A stretch of 64,000 bases of DNA from a bacterium (GCA_013824265.1 PNNO01000001.1:167051-231050); one strand, 5' to 3'; positions 26,337 through 35,825 are shown, numbered from the stretch's first letter. Notes: generated from the sequence alone by a model not told the origin. Translations and numbers: made by a program.

Positions 26337-26834
26337 ATGATAAAAATTGTTGAATACAAAAACAATAAAAAGGTACTTGTAAAACTCATCGAAGAATTAC
26401 AAGATTATTTGATTCAAATGGATCCATTAAAAAGATTGAGGAGATTGCCTGAATACGGAGAAATTTATACAGACAACCTTTTAAAAAAGGTTAAGAAGTA
26501 TAATGGCATAATTTATATCGCAGAAATCGAAAATCTTCCCATTGGTATGGTAGCCGGTATTATTGAAGATTATACAAAGAATGATGAAATCGAATCTATA
26601 CCTTCAAAACCGGCAAGAATACTGGAACTGATTGTAAGCGAAAAATACCGTGGTAAAAATATCGGGTCGCTTTTAATGCAGTCAATAGAGGTGTATTTTC
26701 AAAAACAAGGTTGTGATATTATCCGCATTGAAGTATTCGCACCAAACAAAAAAACGCACGATTTTTACCAAAAACTCAATTATCAAGATCGCGTTATAGA
26801 TATGGTCAAAAGTTTTCATAACAGCATAATATGA
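26337..26834 (+). CDS. GNAT-family N-acetyltransferase
   Basis: 165 residues with ILELIVSEKYRGKNIGSLLMQSIE, the GNAT strand and acetyl-CoA loop (RGKNIG), and the C-terminal NKKTHDFYQKLNYQ segment. Its TGA stop overlaps the ATG of the next gene by 4 bases, so it is coupled to the CPBP protease gene. Substrate unknown. Confidence 0.88.
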   Translation: MIKIVEYKNNKKVLVKLIEELQDYLIQMDPLKRLRRLPEYGEIYTDNLLKKVKKYNGIIYIAEIENLPIGMVAGIIEDYTKNDEIESIPSKPARILELIVSEKYRGKNIGSLLMQSIEVYFQKQGCDIIRIEVFAPNKKTHDFYQKLNYQDRVIDMVKSFHNSII

Positions 26835-27607
26835 ACATAAAAACTTTAATTAACTGGAAATTATATTTCTTATTATTGGCGGCAAGCGTAATTTCCATTT
26901 TTGCTGTCATGCCTTATGTATTAACAATTCAAGGAGAGGTATTAAAAACTCTCCCGATGTCATTAACTTTGGTGGTCCTGATTTCGGTAATCCAAAGCGC
27001 GGTACTCTTTGCGATTTTACTGTTCATCGGATTAAGACTGTCGAAAAAACTGGGATTACAAATCCCAATTCTTGAAAGTTATATCGCGAAAAAAAGGGTT
27101 GATGTCAACGTTAAATCAATTATAAAAATTTCCGTATTGCTTGGAGTTTTATCCGGAATAGCAATAGTTTTATTTGATTTTTTCTTTACCAAGCTGGGCG
27201 TAAATTTAATGGGACAGGCTCCCGTTCCCGTCTGGCAGGGATTTTTAGCTTCTTTCTACGGTGGAATCAGCGAAGAAATCGTGATGAGATTATTTTTTAT
27301 GACCTTTGTAGTCTGGCTGGTTAGCAAGTTAATAAGACCAAAAGGCAAAGTGGTTGAAAACAATTTAGTGATGTGGTCGGCAATTATTCTTGCCGCACTT
27401 TTGTTTGGTATCGGACATTTACCCGTTACGTCTGCATTAACAACTTTAACTCCATTGGTGATTTTTCGTGCTCTTTTACTAAACGGAATCGGAGGCGTGG
27501 TCTTTGGTTGGCTTTACTGGAAAAAAGGGCTGGAATCAGCCATGATCGCTCACTTCTCCGCAGACATAATATTGCATGTATTACTCCCTTTAATTTTATT
27601 ATTTTAA
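26831..27607 (+). CDS. CPBP-family intramembrane metalloprotease
   Basis: 258 residues with six to eight transmembrane segments. The family motifs are EEIVMR near residue 147-152, FGIGH in the next helix, and HFSAD in the last (the Abi/CPBP EExxxR, FxxxH and HxxxD/N set). These proteases cleave within membranes; in prokaryotes they have roles in bacteriocin immunity or protein processing, substrate unknown here. Confidence 0.88.
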   Translation: MNIKTLINWKLYFLLLAASVISIFAVMPYVLTIQGEVLKTLPMSLTLVVLISVIQSAVLFAILLFIGLRLSKKLGLQIPILESYIAKKRVDVNVKSIIKISVLLGVLSGIAIVLFDFFFTKLGVNLMGQAPVPVWQGFLASFYGGISEEIVMRLFFMTFVVWLVSKLIRPKGKVVENNLVMWSAIILAALLFGIGHLPVTSALTTLTPLVIFRALLLNGIGGVVFGWLYWKKGLESAMIAHFSADIILHVLLPLILLF

Positions 27608-27616
27608 TATCAAGAA

Positions 27617-28951
27617 ATGCGTAAAATCCCCGTTGTCATATTGGCTCTGTTTTTAAGTTTAGGCTTTATTACGCCAACTTTAGCTGTGGACGTAACTTTC
27701 CCTCAATCGAACTTTTTCCTATATTTGGGCGTTAGAAATACAGAGGCTGATCCAATGGCCGGGGCAAAATCGGAAAGAATTTTGTTTAGTTCTGCCAGCG
27801 TTGATATAAAAAGCGAGAAAATAACGGCTGACCGATTAATCCCAATTAATTTCGCCAATGGAAATCAGAGTTTTAACGGAACTGCCGGTATAAAAATGAA
27901 TGGAGATTATGACAAAAGTGACGGCCGATTATCGGGCACTTTTACAATTACACTTAATATGACAGATGTCTGGCACGGAGGTGTTTCCGATATCAAATCC
28001 ACCTGGGTTGCTGAAACTCAAGGTACCTTTACCGGCCAAGTAGTTGAGGATCAGGTTATAATAAAATATAAGGGCAATACCAACGAAGAAAGACAACAAG
28101 GAATGGCTGACGGCTCAGTGGAAAACAGCCCAAGCTCACTTGCGTATAATTCCGTCGTTGTTTGGCGTTTAAGTGAGTATGGTGCGCCTGAAGTTTCCGA
28201 GGAACCAAATCCGGCTGATGAAATTCCGGTTGATTCCGGAGCAAGATTTTCCGGTATGACCGGGCAGGTGGAATGGAGAGCGGACGATGATCCTGACGGA
28301 TGGAAACTGTGCAAATTGGGAGATAAACTTCCTGTTTTTGCGCATATTCGAACACAGGAAGGTAGTAGTGCCATTCTTAGCTTCTCGGACATGTCTACGT
28401 TTGTATTAAAGCCGGAATCCGAAGTGGTTATCGATACCCCTCCTGAAAAAGAGAGCAAAATTAAACTTGTTGCCGGAAATATTTGGGTGAATGTTAAAAA
28501 AATGGTCGAGGATGGCAGTATGTCGGTAGAAATGAATCAGGCTGTTTGTGGTATTAAAGGAACCACATTTACAGCCAGTGAAGTTAATGGCGTTTCGGAA
28601 ATTAAATTGATTGAAGGTGAAATTTCAATTAAGGCGTTAAACGGAAATGAAACTATTGATATTATTGGCGGAGAAACAGTAAAAGTTGATAATTCCGGAA
28701 AAATTGTAAAAGATAATTTTGATATTCTGGCAGAACAAAACACCTGGGACAACGCAGAGCAAATTGATTTTGCCTTGCTTGAAAAATCCCTACCATCTGA
28801 ACAAATAGCTACTCCGACACCCGTTAACGGCACGGTACCCGCAGATAACAAGGCCGTTCCTTCAACCAACCTTTACCTCGTATTCGGCGGAGTAATTCTT
28901 GTTGGAGGCGTTTTGACATTTATTTTGCTCAGGAAAAAACAAATAAAGTAA
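27617..28951 (+). CDS. Secreted, membrane-anchored FecR-domain protein
   Basis: 444 residues. A signal peptide (cleavage after about residue 23) leads to a beta-rich N-terminal domain. A FecR-like beta domain follows (about 212-375), with the GSSAILSFSDMSTFVLKPES and NQAVCGIKGTTFTA segments. A linker and C-terminal transmembrane helix (about 418-438) with basic tail anchor it. FecR domains in such architectures are extracytoplasmic scaffolds or sensors; no sigma factor lies nearby. Confidence 0.82.
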   Translation: MRKIPVVILALFLSLGFITPTLAVDVTFPQSNFFLYLGVRNTEADPMAGAKSERILFSSASVDIKSEKITADRLIPINFANGNQSFNGTAGIKMNGDYDKSDGRLSGTFTITLNMTDVWHGGVSDIKSTWVAETQGTFTGQVVEDQVIIKYKGNTNEERQQGMADGSVENSPSSLAYNSVVVWRLSEYGAPEVSEEPNPADEIPVDSGARFSGMTGQVEWRADDDPDGWKLCKLGDKLPVFAHIRTQEGSSAILSFSDMSTFVLKPESEVVIDTPPEKESKIKLVAGNIWVNVKKMVEDGSMSVEMNQAVCGIKGTTFTASEVNGVSEIKLIEGEISIKALNGNETIDIIGGETVKVDNSGKIVKDNFDILAEQNTWDNAEQIDFALLEKSLPSEQIATPTPVNGTVPADNKAVPSTNLYLVFGGVILVGGVLTFILLRKKQIK

Positions 28952-28958
28952 ATTCAAA

Positions 28959-28984
28959 GGGCCCGGACTTATGCGTCTGGGCCC
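28959..28984. terminator. Strong hairpin between convergent genes (bidirectional terminator)
   Basis: gggcccggac (28959-28968) pairs with gtctgggccc (28975-28984): 10 pairs, one G-U, loop of 6. T-rich sequence follows on both sides, modestly. It lies between the FecR gene and the convergent small gene. Confidence 0.7.
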
Positions 28985-28990
28985 CGGTTT

Positions 28991-29311
28991 TCAGGAAGCA
29001 AGTTTGAAATATTTTTTTGCCGAGAATCGACCAGTGCAAACCTTGAGGTTTATTTGGTCGCCGGACATGATAGAGTCATACTTTTCTTTGCAAACTTCAA
29101 GGCTTGCAAGTCCATCCTTGGATGAGAAAAAGATGACTCCATAGGCGGATGAATTGCGGTTTGTAGCTAGCGCTTGAAAAGCGCAGAAAACAGGGGGATC
29201 CAATTTCGGGTCCGGTTGCAGTGGGGTCTTCAATTTCGCGACCACAACAACCGTAACTACACTTTTCTTCACGCCAATTCCGTCAACCCAGCTGGTAATC
29301 CATTCAAGCAT
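28991..29311 (-). CDS. Hypothetical protein
   Basis: 106 residues from ATG at 29311, preceded by a purine-rich ribosome site (aaggaagg) very like that of the kinase gene at 3886. Slightly more GC-rich than its surroundings. No family recognised; the centre has a hydrophobic beta stretch (SVVTVVVVAKLKTPL) and three cysteines. It ends at the shared hairpin with the FecR gene. Confidence 0.6.
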   Translation of the reverse strand: MLEWITSWVDGIGVKKSVVTVVVVAKLKTPLQPDPKLDPPVFCAFQALATNRNSSAYGVIFFSSKDGLASLEVCKEKYDSIMSGDQINLKVCTGRFSAKKYFKLAS

Positions 29312-29522
29312 GGCACACCTTCCTTCTCTCTTGGTTATAGTTATTTCAAATATCTTCCGTTCCAAAAGAAAATTGTCATTAACCGTTAAAACAATATTCA
29401 AATTTGGGTCACATCAAACCACACCGTTGATTCCGCGTCAAGGATGGTTTGCCACCAATGTTTCTTCAGCGTATTATGCTCCTGGTTAAAAGCGTTCTAA
29501 CTTCAACATTTAACAAATCACC

Positions 29523-30014
29523 ATGGGAGTTAAAGACTATCTTCAAAAAGCCAGAACCACAAAATCAACACGCATTTGGCTTATTATTTTGTTGCTCGTA
29601 ATAGTTGCTGTGCTTTATTTCTTCGGCCTCCTTAAAAAAGGATTCGCCATTGGAATTGGCATAGTACTTTTAACCGCTCTTGGACTACAAGTATTCGACT
29701 ACGATCTTGATTTGGGAACACTTTGGAGAACCGGAAGTATTGATGAATCACGCGTACAATACACGGATGATGGCATTAAAATCATGGGAACATGCGTAAA
29801 ACCTGCCGGAAGCACAAAAGAATATGATTTAAATTGCAGCAACTTTACCACCCAACCCGAAGCACAGGCAAAATACGATTTATGTGCAAATGAAATAGCT
29901 TCATACAACACCGGAAAAACTGAATCTCAGATTAAAAATTTGGACATCTACGGCTTGGACGGAGATAAAGACGGAATCGTATGCGAGGCACTTCCGCAAC
30001 TCCCACAACAGTAA
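29523..30014 (+). CDS. Membrane protein with C-terminal Excalibur calcium-binding domain
   Basis: 163 residues. Two adjacent transmembrane segments (about 19-56) are followed by an extracytoplasmic region with a cysteine-bracketed NCSNFTTQPEAQ segment and the DLYG-type DGDKDGIVCEALP motif (DxDxDGxxCE) that defines Excalibur domains. The two halves of the domain are separated by an insert. Excalibur domains occur in surface proteins and nucleases; no nuclease domain is present here. Confidence 0.78.
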   Translation: MGVKDYLQKARTTKSTRIWLIILLLVIVAVLYFFGLLKKGFAIGIGIVLLTALGLQVFDYDLDLGTLWRTGSIDESRVQYTDDGIKIMGTCVKPAGSTKEYDLNCSNFTTQPEAQAKYDLCANEIASYNTGKTESQIKNLDIYGLDGDKDGIVCEALPQLPQQ

Positions 30015-30041
30015 AAACAATAAATTTGTAACTTAAATTTT

Positions 30042-30632
30042 ATGGCGGATCAGACCCTACTATCTTTGCTTGGTAATTTTATAAAGGAAGACACAATAAA
30101 GGCAATCGGTAATACTGCCGGAACCGACGTCCCTCAAACAAAAACAGCGCTTCAAAACGCCCTTCCGGAACTTATTGCCGGACTTTCAAAAAACTCAAAA
30201 ACAAAAGAAGGGGCGGAGTCTTTAATGAACGCACTAAACGATCACAACGGATCAGCATTAAACAATTTACCAAGAACAATAAAAAGCAGTGACACCCAGA
30301 CCGACGGAGCAAAAATCCTTGAACACGTTTTCGGTGGAAATCAGTCGGCCGTAGTGGAAAATGTGGCGACAAAATCAGGAATATCCACCTCAAGCGCAAG
30401 CGGAATTCTACAAACAATAGCTCCCCTCTTTTTGGAAACTTTGGGAAAAACCAAAGATGAGCAGGGACTAACTTCAAACAACATTTCCGGCGTTCTATCC
30501 GGACTACTCAACAATCAATCGGGAGGATCTTTCCTTTTAAATTTGCTTGATCAGGATAAAGACGGAGACTTTAAAGACGACCTTTTTTCAATGTTTATTA
30601 ACTGGATAAAAAGTATATTCATTAAAAAATAA
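30042..30632 (+). CDS. DUF937-family protein
   Basis: 196 residues with N-terminal LLGNFIKEDTIKAIGNTAGT, internal repeats of Ala/Leu-rich helices (LENVFG-type HVFGGNQSAVVENVATKSGIS) and the C-terminal LLDQDKDGDFKDDLFSM segment typical of DUF937. Function unknown; it carries a DxDxDG calcium-like loop as does the Excalibur gene before it. Soluble, no signal peptide. Confidence 0.75.
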   Translation: MADQTLLSLLGNFIKEDTIKAIGNTAGTDVPQTKTALQNALPELIAGLSKNSKTKEGAESLMNALNDHNGSALNNLPRTIKSSDTQTDGAKILEHVFGGNQSAVVENVATKSGISTSSASGILQTIAPLFLETLGKTKDEQGLTSNNISGVLSGLLNNQSGGSFLLNLLDQDKDGDFKDDLFSMFINWIKSIFIKK

Positions 30633-30643
30633 CCAAGCCACCA

Positions 30644-31501
30644 ATGAACAAGAAACTATCCTTATACGTCTCACTTTTAGTCTCAATTTTAATTATGTCG
30701 GGCTGCCAAAATGAGCCGGTTAAAACAGAGAGTCAGGATGATACGAACACGGTTCCTCAAAATGAGTCAGTTGTCGTTCCTCAAAACAAACCGACAACAG
30801 TCACAATTTTGGTCCCAAGCGACATAGAAAGCTACCAGTCCCAAATGACCGAGTATGTACAAACCGGAGAAGGAACGGATCCTTTGCAAACAACAAAGTT
30901 CGTTAAAAAAGAAATAACCGTTGAGAAAACCGAAGACGTTATAAGAGCAAGCGCGCAAGCCGCGGCAGCCGAACTTAAAATAGGAGGACCTGGACACGCA
31001 TCAGTTTCATATCTCGAAATTGCGGACAAAACGGCTTATGTACTGCTTGATATCGACCTTGATGGTTGGGCCGGCGTATCGGTAAGCATAGCTCAGGTTC
31101 ATCCTCTTGTTGAAAAAACACTTTTGCAGTTCCCAGAAATTGAAAAAGTTGTTTTCGGTAACGCGCCGGAAGAAGGAACCACGACTGAAGAAAAACCGTC
31201 TCTAACAACAAAAGAATGGGAGTGGGTAGACGCCAACAAACCGGGTCTTTTTATACTCTCTTTTAACGACGAAAAAAGCTTTTCAGCAAAAACGGATTGC
31301 AACAATATGGGCGGACAGTACACATTAGACGGCAACTCCCTTACTTTCGGCGATATGTACTCCACTTTAATGTACTGCGAAGACTCACAGGAAAGTGAGT
31401 TTAGCGCGCTTCTCGGGAAAGTAACCGAATACAAATTCACAGACGATGGCAAACTTGTCTTGTCTTCAACAAAAGAACCGGAATTGATGATGTTTAAATA
31501 A
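30644..31501 (+). CDS. Lipoprotein with GerMN-like and META/HslJ-like domains
   Basis: 285 residues. Lipobox LIMSGC gives a lipidated C21. The middle (about 90-175) resembles a GerMN-type fold (AYVLLDIDLDGWAGVS, PEIEKVVFG). The C-terminal 90 residues look like a META/HslJ domain (TKEWEWVDANKPG, CNNMGGQYTLDGNSLTFG, YCEDSQESEF). META domains occur in heat-shock or secreted proteins. Envelope function is inferred. Confidence 0.72.
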   Translation: MNKKLSLYVSLLVSILIMSGCQNEPVKTESQDDTNTVPQNESVVVPQNKPTTVTILVPSDIESYQSQMTEYVQTGEGTDPLQTTKFVKKEITVEKTEDVIRASAQAAAAELKIGGPGHASVSYLEIADKTAYVLLDIDLDGWAGVSVSIAQVHPLVEKTLLQFPEIEKVVFGNAPEEGTTTEEKPSLTTKEWEWVDANKPGLFILSFNDEKSFSAKTDCNNMGGQYTLDGNSLTFGDMYSTLMYCEDSQESEFSALLGKVTEYKFTDDGKLVLSSTKEPELMMFK

Positions 31502-31505
31502 TCTT

Positions 31506-32033
31506 ATGAAAAAACTTCATCTCCCTCAGTTTCGTCAAACTTACAATTATGATTGCGGAGCAACAGCTCTTCAGTCAATCTTGGCATATTACGGGATTGA
31601 AGAAAGGGAAGATAAGATAATCAAGATTGCAAAAACAACCAAGGACGGCACCACTATCCAAAATATAATAAAGGTAATTAAGAAATACGGATTAAAGACC
31701 AGTTCAAAAAAAATGACAATCGAAGAAGTAAAAAAATATATCGATAAAAAAATTCCGGTAATCCTGGTTTTGCAGGCATGGACACACAAGAAGAAGGTTG
31801 ATTGGGAGAAAGACTGGAAAGATGGGCACTACACAGTTGCAATAGGATACACAAAGGAAAGGATTATTTTTGAAGATCCGGCACACTTGGGAAGCACGTA
31901 TCTTACATACAAAGATCTTGAAAAAAGGTGGCACGATATGGACACGGAAGGCAAAAAGTACATAAACCACGGCATAGCCGTGTTCGGAAAGAAACCCGAA
32001 TACAACCCGGACAAAATAATCCACATGGACTAA
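31506..32033 (+). CDS. C39-like cysteine peptidase domain protein
   Basis: 175 residues. The papain-like core has C17 in YDCGATALQ, H108 in DGHYTVAIGY and D124 in FEDPA, the catalytic triad of the C39 family that trims bacteriocin leaders. No ABC-transporter domains follow, so it is a free-standing, cytoplasmic-looking form. It starts 4 bases after the META lipoprotein ends. Confidence 0.85.
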   Translation: MKKLHLPQFRQTYNYDCGATALQSILAYYGIEEREDKIIKIAKTTKDGTTIQNIIKVIKKYGLKTSSKKMTIEEVKKYIDKKIPVILVLQAWTHKKKVDWEKDWKDGHYTVAIGYTKERIIFEDPAHLGSTYLTYKDLEKRWHDMDTEGKKYINHGIAVFGKKPEYNPDKIIHMD

Positions 32034-32371
32034 TCAATACTCACTCCGTCTACGGGGACCTTTAGAATACCTTTTGCGGAAATGCGCATAATAAGGCGGG
32101 TACGTAATATTTGATCAACAAGACAGTCCAGAAGTGCGCCAATCTGGGTGTCATTAATTATTTCCGGCCGATTTACCGCTTTAAAAGCCAGTATTTGGAG
32201 ACGTTCGAGATTAAAATTTCCAAGTGCAACTATAAAATTGGTTTTTTCAAATTCAGACAAATGTGCATCAAGAACTGCTAGACCTTCCATAGCCAAATCA
32301 AGAATAGCTTCTTTTGAACAAGCTATATCGGCCGACACCAATTTTTCAGTTTTTAAATCAGAACTTTCCAT
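32030..32371 (-). CDS. Hypothetical protein with near-consensus promoter
   Basis: 113 residues, soluble and helical, no recognised family. Promoter TTGACA-17-GATAAT on the minus strand at 32420-32448. It overlaps the 3' end of the C39 gene by 4 bases. The segment TRLIMRISAKG recalls the C-terminus of the orphan at 41292 (TRLLIQKKTALTIQG), perhaps distant kinship, which is only a suggestion. Confidence 0.6.
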   Translation of the reverse strand: MESSDLKTEKLVSADIACSKEAILDLAMEGLAVLDAHLSEFEKTNFIVALGNFNLERLQILAFKAVNRPEIINDTQIGALLDCLVDQILRTRLIMRISAKGILKVPVDGVSID

Positions 32372-32419
32372 AGAATGCGATTTTAAAAATGCTTTTTACT
32401 CCTGAATAATCGGCATAAA

Positions 32420-32448
32420 ATTATCATGTATTCGGTACTCATTGTCAA
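32420..32448 (-). promoter_or_regulatory. Promoter of the 32030-32371 gene
   Basis: TTGACA (plus 32443-32448), 17-bp spacer, GATAAT (plus 32420-32425) on the minus strand. Confidence 0.65.
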
Positions 32449-32505
32449 GTTTGCCATTTTTCGGCCTTTAAAGTACTATTTTGACGATTTTTAACATATG
32501 GATTT

Positions 32506-32832
32506 ATGGCGTGGGTCATCCTTTTCATTGCAATTCTATCCGAAGTAATAGCCTCAACGGCATTAAAATACGCGGACGGATTCACAAAACTTATACCTTC
32601 AATAGTTGTTGTTATAGGATATACACTGGCCTTCTTTCTACTTTCTTTAACGATGAAGGTTATTCCAATGGGAGTTGGTTATGCGGTATGGTCAGGAATC
32701 GGCATAATTTTAATCTCCATAAGTGGCTACATTTTATTTAAACAATCACTTGATACTCCGGCTCTTGTTGGAATATTCTTGATATTGATCGGCGTTTTAA
32801 TAATAAATATTTACTCAAAAAGCACAGCATGA
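32506..32832 (+). CDS. Small multidrug resistance (SMR) family transporter
   Basis: 108 residues, four transmembrane helices. E13 in helix one (LSEVIAST) is the essential carboxylate of EmrE-like proton-coupled exporters. Conserved GVGYAVWSGIG and the C-terminal LILIGVLIIN helix fit the family. Substrate could be quaternary ammonium or guanidinium. The TGA overlaps the next ATG, coupling it to the exchanger gene. Confidence 0.9.
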   Translation: MAWVILFIAILSEVIASTALKYADGFTKLIPSIVVVIGYTLAFFLLSLTMKVIPMGVGYAVWSGIGIILISISGYILFKQSLDTPALVGIFLILIGVLIINIYSKSTA

Positions 32833-33794
32833 TTATCTACATACTATTCATCATTGGATTTTTCATTTTGATTAAAGGAGCGGATCTTCTTGTTGAAGGA
32901 TCAGCCTCTGTAGCCAAAAAATTAAAAATTTCCAATATAGTTATCGGGTTAACAATAGTTGCCTTTGGCACTTCCGCTCCGGAATTCATTGTTAATATTT
33001 TTGCCAGCATACAGGGAAATACGGAAATCGCGATTGGGAATATATTGGGAAGCAACATCGCGAACATATTTTTGATCCTTGGAATCTCGGCGATTATTTG
33101 TCCTCTTGTGGCCAAAAAAAATACCGTGTGGAAAGAAATTCCCTTGAGTCTTCTTGCCGCTTTAATTCTTGGGATACTTGCAAATGACATACTTATAGAC
33201 GGAGACATTTCGTCCGGACTAACAAGAACAGATGGCCTTGTATTGCTTTCATTTTTCATAATCTTTCTATATTACACATTTGCAATTGCAAGGATTACGG
33301 ACGAAAATCCAATTTCAAAAGACGGGGAAATAAAAAATTTGAGCTATTTAAAATCGACCGTATTTATAATTCTTGGATTAATAGGCCTTGTTGTCGGAGG
33401 AAAATGGATAGTGGACGGAGCTGTTAAGATTGCGGAAAACTTTAATGTAAGCCAATCTTTAATAGGATTAACCGTTGTCGCCATTGGAACTTCCCTGCCG
33501 GAACTTGCCACTTCCGCCGTTGCCGCCTATAAAAAACAAACGGATATAGCCATAGGAAACATAGTCGGATCCAATATTTTCAATATATTCTGGATACTTG
33601 GATTTAGCGCGTTAATAAGACCTCTTCCGTTTAGTCCAAATTCCATGATTGATATATTCATGACAATTTTTGCCAGCGTAGTTTTATTCGCAATAATGTT
33701 CATAGGTAAAAAACATACCATAGCCAAATGGGAAGGCATTTCAATGATATCAATATACGTAGGTTACGTTGTATTTCTCGTCTTTACAAAATAG
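32829..33794 (+). CDS. Na+/Ca2+ exchanger-family protein (YrbG-like)
   Basis: 321 residues with about ten transmembrane helices and both alpha repeats: GTSAPEF...GNILGSNIANI in the first half and GTSLPEL...GNIVGSNIFNI in the second. These define CaCA exchangers, which swap Ca2+ for Na+ or H+. A Na+ link would fit the V-ATPase Na+ site; coupling ion is inferred. Confidence 0.93.
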   Translation: MIIYILFIIGFFILIKGADLLVEGSASVAKKLKISNIVIGLTIVAFGTSAPEFIVNIFASIQGNTEIAIGNILGSNIANIFLILGISAIICPLVAKKNTVWKEIPLSLLAALILGILANDILIDGDISSGLTRTDGLVLLSFFIIFLYYTFAIARITDENPISKDGEIKNLSYLKSTVFIILGLIGLVVGGKWIVDGAVKIAENFNVSQSLIGLTVVAIGTSLPELATSAVAAYKKQTDIAIGNIVGSNIFNIFWILGFSALIRPLPFSPNSMIDIFMTIFASVVLFAIMFIGKKHTIAKWEGISMISIYVGYVVFLVFTK

Positions 33795-33843
33795 ACAATT
33801 GGTGTAATATGCGCTCTTGCAAATAATTAATACACCAAGTTTT

Positions 33844-34143
33844 ATGGACGAGACACTAAAAGGGTTTGTCAAATATAATGAATTCGATGAAAAAGACGCC
33901 GGAACCATAATCTTGGGGGCATCAAGCACTGGAGAATTTACGCCACCATTTTTCCCGGAATATTTCGAAGATATTGGGATTAAAGAGGGGGATAGTCCTG
34001 AAGCCGTAACTTCAAAAATAAGAAAAAATTTGGAAAGGCTTGAAGCCAGCAAGAATGAACTTTCATCTAAAAATGACCCCAAGGCTAACCGAGTTATCAG
34101 AGAAATCTCCGATTTACAAAAGGTTTTAAAACTTTTGGGATAA
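33844..34143 (+). CDS. Hypothetical protein
   Basis: 99 residues from ATG at 33844. The sequence is acidic and soluble, with a central EFTPPFFPEYFEDIGI stretch and a C-terminal helix. No family recognised. It follows the exchanger by 49 bases and ends at a plus-strand terminator located in the 3' end of the convergent antiporter gene. Confidence 0.55.
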   Translation: MDETLKGFVKYNEFDEKDAGTIILGASSTGEFTPPFFPEYFEDIGIKEGDSPEAVTSKIRKNLERLEASKNELSSKNDPKANRVIREISDLQKVLKLLG

Positions 34144-34148
34144 AAACT

Positions 34149-35825
34149 TCACACCTTAAGCTCCTCAAGGTGCTTTATTTTTTCAGACATGAATTTTTTA
34201 ATATCAAATCCATGCGATTCGATGATCGTTGAAGTATGGTGTCCTCCTATAAAATGAGGCATTATAACGTAACTCGCACCTTGTTCGTAAAGCTGAACAG
34301 CATCATCAACACTTTCGGATACAACCATTATTATGCAGTCCTTGTTTCGCGCAAGAACCCTCTTGATTATCGAAACATTTATCTCGAAATCTTTCACCGA
34401 AGAAACCACAAGTTTAACTTTATTAAAATCTATATCCTCAAAAATATCTGCATCTTCAACGTCTCCGTAACGACAATCTATTTTCTGCTGAACAAGTTTA
34501 ATAACGGTTTCCGGATTAAAATCTATAACAAGAAATTGTTTTTTTAGCTTATTCATAGTCTTTGCCAAAGTTGATCCAACATGGTTATAACCAAGAATCA
34601 AAACCTCGTAATCGCCATGTGAAGAGTACTTATGTTCATCCTTTTTCCCCTCTTTTCTTTCAAATACATCAAGATATTTGCTTATCAGCTGATATATTTT
34701 TTTGCCATACATAATAAAATACGTTGAACCACCTATTGTTATAAGTCCGACTATAGTTACGAATGACAAAATCTTTGTATCCAAATGCCCCATTTTCACC
34801 CCAAGAGCAACAAGTATAAGAGAAAACTCGCTTATCTGCGCTACGGTGAGGCCCGCAAGAAATCCCGTCCTTTTGGTGTAACCCAAAAGCCCCATAAGAA
34901 CCATCACTATTAAAGGATTTCCTATCAAAATAAATATTGAAAACGCAATAACCGGCAAAATAAATTCACTAAAATTTCCAAACTCCATTTGTGTTCCAAG
35001 AAAAACAAAAAACATAAGTATAAAGAAATCGCGCAAAGTTTTAATGCGCGAAGAAATCTCGTATCTGTAAGAAGATGTTGAAAGGCTTATACCCGCCAAA
35101 AGCGCTCCAATTTCAATTGAAAATCCAAAGAAATTAAATACGGATGCAAGCGCAAAACACCACGCTATACAAAACAAAAGCAAAAGCTCCTGCTGATTGG
35201 CCATCCTTTTTATTATATGTGGCAAAACATAGGTACCTATAACAACAACTCCAGTAATAAGAAGACTTCCCTTTATAACGGCTTCCGCAATTGTTTCCAT
35301 AACAGACCCTCCTCCTGCGGAAGAAGAAACAATCATCAAAATAAGCATTGCGACTATGTCCTGAACTATAAGAAATCCAACGGATATACGCCCGTAAACG
35401 CTCTCCAAGTCCTTTTTATCGGAAAGCAGCTTCATAATTACGATCGTGCTACTGAATGTAAGAGCAATGGCAATATATGCCGATTCAATGCCGTTAAAAC
35501 CAAAAGCTTCCGCTATAAAAAATCCTATAACGGAAGTAAAAAAAATCTGTCCCAAACCTGTTATTACTGATACTTTTCCAACATCCCGTATTATCTGTGG
35601 ATTAAGATTTATACCAACCATAAACAAAAGAAAGGCTATCCCGAACTGGGAAAAAGCGCCTATTGCATCGTGCGCCGTAACAATATTTAAACCGTACGAA
35701 CTAAGCAAAATTCCCGAAGCAATGTAAGCAATAATTATTGGCTGTTTTAAAACGCGAAATATTCCGGCAATTACGGCCGTAATTATCACAATCAAACTGA
35801 GTTCCATAAAAATATTTTCCCCCAT
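34149..35825 (-). CDS. CPA2-family cation:proton antiporter with TrkA-N domain (KefB-like)
   Basis: 558 residues. About 12 transmembrane helices (to about residue 380) with the CPA2 pattern FGIAFLLFMVGINLNP and LTFSSTIVIMKLL, then a soluble RCK/TrkA-N domain from about 407 with the Rossmann turn LILGYNHVGSTLAK. It likely moves K+ or Na+ against H+, gated by nucleotide. The last codons hold a hairpin used as terminator on the other strand. Confidence 0.93.
   Translation of the reverse strand: MGENIFMELSLIVIITAVIAGIFRVLKQPIIIAYIASGILLSSYGLNIVTAHDAIGAFSQFGIAFLLFMVGINLNPQIIRDVGKVSVITGLGQIFFTSVIGFFIAEAFGFNGIESAYIAIALTFSSTIVIMKLLSDKKDLESVYGRISVGFLIVQDIVAMLILMIVSSSAGGGSVMETIAEAVIKGSLLITGVVVIGTYVLPHIIKRMANQQELLLLFCIAWCFALASVFNFFGFSIEIGALLAGISLSTSSYRYEISSRIKTLRDFFILMFFVFLGTQMEFGNFSEFILPVIAFSIFILIGNPLIVMVLMGLLGYTKRTGFLAGLTVAQISEFSLILVALGVKMGHLDTKILSFVTIVGLITIGGSTYFIMYGKKIYQLISKYLDVFERKEGKKDEHKYSSHGDYEVLILGYNHVGSTLAKTMNKLKKQFLVIDFNPETVIKLVQQKIDCRYGDVEDADIFEDIDFNKVKLVVSSVKDFEINVSIIKRVLARNKDCIIMVVSESVDDAVQLYEQGASYVIMPHFIGGHHTSTIIESHGFDIKKFMSEKIKHLEELKV
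34152..34184 (+). terminator. Plus-strand terminator inside the antiporter 3' end
   Basis: CACCTT (34152-34157) and AAGGTG (34167-34172) form a 6-bp stem with a 9-base loop, followed by ctttatttttt (34173-34183). It would end the exchanger/99-residue-gene transcript while being coding sequence for the opposite gene. Confidence 0.5.
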
